NCBI GenBank assembly: GCA_028275265.1
Contig: JAPWUZ010000099.1
Location: 1 to 8,721 of the forward strand
From: Armatimonadota bacterium
Lineage (GTDB): Bacteria; Armatimonadota; HRBIN16
Reading direction: 5' to 3'
Length of the DNA: 8,721 nt
A model generated the notes under the pieces. The model had not been told where the DNA came from. It saw only the letters and a list, made by a program, of their open reading frames with translations, and did not search any database. The translations under genes were made by a program, and so were the position numbers. Shown here piece by piece: positions 6,822-8,721 of the stretch. The stretch's first letter is position 1; every line of letters begins with the position of its first letter.

Positions 6822-8705
6822 CTACGGTCGTACTAAGGGCAGCCACACCTTCATCGCGCCTGCGCCCCGGTTAGCCCACGCATAATAAGGTATCCATCGC
6901 ACCCGCACTTCGCGATGGCGTGGAGGAATGTAGCTTGAAGCAGGCACATACAGCGGCTGGCTCTGACGAGGTACCGTATCCAGCAGTGCGTTCCCTTCGA
7001 TAGCCACCACCCCACCGAGCAAGGAGGGCACCACTTCCGCTCGCAGGTTGCTGGTATCTTGGGGCAGGTAGACGTCCATCACACTGCCATCCGACAGGTC
7101 TATTTGCTCGACACAGTACACCACCGGTCCGCGACGCAGCACACCGCTTGCCCGGTCCTCCTCGATGCGTGGATTGGCACGGAGCAGTTCAATCGGCATC
7201 GGGAGAGAGAGCTGCACGGTGTCGCCTTCTCGCCACTCACGCTGTATCAGCGCATAGCTTCCGGGTTCTCCCTCTACATGCTGCCCATTGACGCGCACAT
7301 CCGCGTCCGAAGCCCAGCCCGGTATGCGCAGGGCGAGTGCATAGCTGCCGGCTGACGGTTGCAACAAGATGTCACCAGACCATGGGTAGTCGGTCTGTAC
7401 CCGAATCTGCACGGGCTGACCGTTGGGTAACCGGGTGTCCAGCTGGCTATCCGCGTAAAAGTGAACGTAAACCGTCTGCTCGTCCAGACTGTACAGATAG
7501 CCCGGCAGCGACGCCAGCGTGCGATGCACGTTGGGTGGACAGCAAGCGCACCCGAACCAGGGCGACCGCTCGTAGCCGCCGCGCGACTCCAGCGGGTTCA
7601 TATAGAAGTAGCGTGTACCGTCCAGCGACACACCCGACAGGATGCCGTTGTACAGCGCGATCTCCATCCAGTCGGCATAGCGAGCCTGGGCTTCCACTTG
7701 TAGCATCCGCCAGTTCCACATAAAGCCCGCAATGGCGGCACAGGTTTCCGCGTATGCCCGCAGGTTCGGCAACTCATACGCCAGTCCAAACGCCTCGCCC
7801 TCGTAACGTGCGCCAAGCCCGCCTGTTACGTATGCCTTTCGGGTGAACACATCTTCCCAAAGCGCATGAAGGGTTTCGAGCAACGCCGGCTCACCGGTTT
7901 CCATGTAAAGGTCTGTCGCGCCCGCATACAGGTACAGTGCGCGCACCGCGTGCCCCACTGCTTCGCGCTGTTCGCGGAAGGGGGCATGGTCCAGCAGATA
8001 GATAGAGCCGTCCAGCACCGGTGGTTTCCGCCCACGGGCGTCAATCATGCGCGACGCCAGTTCCAGATAGCGTCGCTCTCCCGTTTCTCGGTATAGCTCC
8101 ACCAACGCCATCTCTGCCTCAGGGTGTCCGCAGGTGCCCCATCTGCCTTCTGGCCCGAACAAGCGGTAGAGCAGGTCGGCAAAGCGTCGGGCGACGTTCA
8201 GCAGCTTGTCCTCACCCGTGACGCGGTGGTGGGCGATAGCCGCTTGCGTGAGATGCCCGAAACAATATATCTCGTGCGCATGATTGAGGTCGGTGAAACG
8301 CAGGGATTTACGCTCGCCCATGAAATGGGTGTTCACATAGCCATCCTCTTCCTGCGCTGCCTCAATCACGTCTACGAACTCGTCTATCCATGCCTTCAGT
8401 GTCTCATCCTGCGTGTGCGCATACGCCCAGCACGCCCCTTCCAACCACTTGTAGCCGTCCGAGTCGATGTAGCGAGGTCCCTGCACTTCGCCGGGGCGGC
8501 GTCCGCTCACCACATAAAAGTTTGGAATGGTATAGCTCTCCCACAACTGCCTCCAGCCTGCGGGAATGCCAGCGGCGATATTGGTCTGGAACCGCTCACA
8601 CAGCAACCCACCGGTTAGCTGAACCTCGCGCACCCCGACAGGCTTCAAGCGGGCATAGGCACTGCCGCGGGTGCACACGACCGTCGATACGGATGGCGAC
8701 TGCAT
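6822..8705 (-). CDS. GH127-type beta-L-arabinofuranosidase
   Basis: A 627-residue cytoplasmic-type glycoside hydrolase without a signal peptide, predicted to release L-arabinose from short beta-L-arabinofuranosides imported from plant hydroxyproline-rich glycans or similar material. The (alpha/alpha)6-barrel core spans about 80-430, followed by beta-sandwich domains with IPGWASDADVRVNG at 461-474. Compared with HypBA1 of Bifidobacterium longum (recalled numbering), Glu304 matches the acid/base Glu322, Glu320 and Cys322 match zinc ligands Glu338 and Cys340, and Cys388 and Cys389 in CACCPPN match nucleophile Cys417 and ligand Cys418. All catalytic residues are therefore present. GH127 relatives such as GH146 share these features, so the exact substrate is uncertain. 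The start at 8705 gives a normal N-terminus, but the frame remains open to the window edge and no Shine-Dalgarno site is clear in the 16 bases left. No arabinose transporter or regulator is visible here. Confidence 0.9.
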   Translation of the reverse strand: MQSPSVSTVVCTRGSAYARLKPVGVREVQLTGGLLCERFQTNIAAGIPAGWRQLWESYTIPNFYVVSGRRPGEVQGPRYIDSDGYKWLEGACWAYAHTQDETLKAWIDEFVDVIEAAQEEDGYVNTHFMGERKSLRFTDLNHAHEIYCFGHLTQAAIAHHRVTGEDKLLNVARRFADLLYRLFGPEGRWGTCGHPEAEMALVELYRETGERRYLELASRMIDARGRKPPVLDGSIYLLDHAPFREQREAVGHAVRALYLYAGATDLYMETGEPALLETLHALWEDVFTRKAYVTGGLGARYEGEAFGLAYELPNLRAYAETCAAIAGFMWNWRMLQVEAQARYADWMEIALYNGILSGVSLDGTRYFYMNPLESRGGYERSPWFGCACCPPNVHRTLASLPGYLYSLDEQTVYVHFYADSQLDTRLPNGQPVQIRVQTDYPWSGDILLQPSAGSYALALRIPGWASDADVRVNGQHVEGEPGSYALIQREWREGDTVQLSLPMPIELLRANPRIEEDRASGVLRRGPVVYCVEQIDLSDGSVMDVYLPQDTSNLRAEVVPSLLGGVVAIEGNALLDTVPRQSQPLYVPASSYIPPRHREVRVRWIPYYAWANRGAGAMKVWLPLVRP

Positions 8706-8721
8706 GTATCTCGATAAACCT

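Noticed and set aside
6127..6846. Minus-strand frame of 239 codons rich in His and Gln
   Set aside because: It is the antisense of the M50 gene; the His/Gln richness comes from reversed Leu, Met and Val codons of membrane segments.
8124..8618. Plus-strand frame of 164 codons opposite the glycosidase
   Set aside because: Shadow of the GH127 gene, which carries conserved catalytic residues in the minus-strand frame.

Overview
The window looks like GC-rich (about 60%, judged by eye) chromosomal DNA of a free-living bacterium. Nothing in it fixes the phylum. The modular secreted protein at the left resembles, from memory, surface proteins of environmental lineages such as Armatimonadota, Planctomycetota and Chloroflexota. 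An Armatimonadota-like source is my best guess, at low confidence. I see no phage, insertion sequence, CRISPR array, tRNA or rRNA.

Left part (1-4140, + strand): three closely spaced genes for exported proteins. The first is the C-terminal 719 residues of a large multidomain secreted protein whose N-terminus lies outside the window. It is followed after 10 bases by a small predicted lipoprotein, and after 18 more bases by a 520-residue protein with a signal peptide. Both downstream genes have strong Shine-Dalgarno sites. The lipoprotein appears to be a single copy of the Ig/fibronectin-like module that also occurs inside the large protein, so the three probably act together at the cell surface. 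What they do there is unknown.

Middle (4141-4704): a poorly coding stretch. It contains a short zinc-binding open frame (4350-4622) that looks like the C-terminal remnant of a larger protein, then a plausible sigma70-type promoter.

Right part: lysA (diaminopimelate decarboxylase, last step of lysine synthesis), an 11-bp perfect hairpin, a minimal M50 site-2-type membrane metalloprotease, and, convergent on the minus strand, a GH127-type beta-L-arabinofuranosidase with its expected catalytic and zinc-binding residues. The last two genes meet tail to tail with a 14-base gap. These three look like ordinary, separately regulated chromosomal genes rather than one pathway.

I found no convincing new biological system. 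The points most worth a second look are the uncharacterised exported operon, the orphan zinc-ribbon fragment, and two RNA hairpins.
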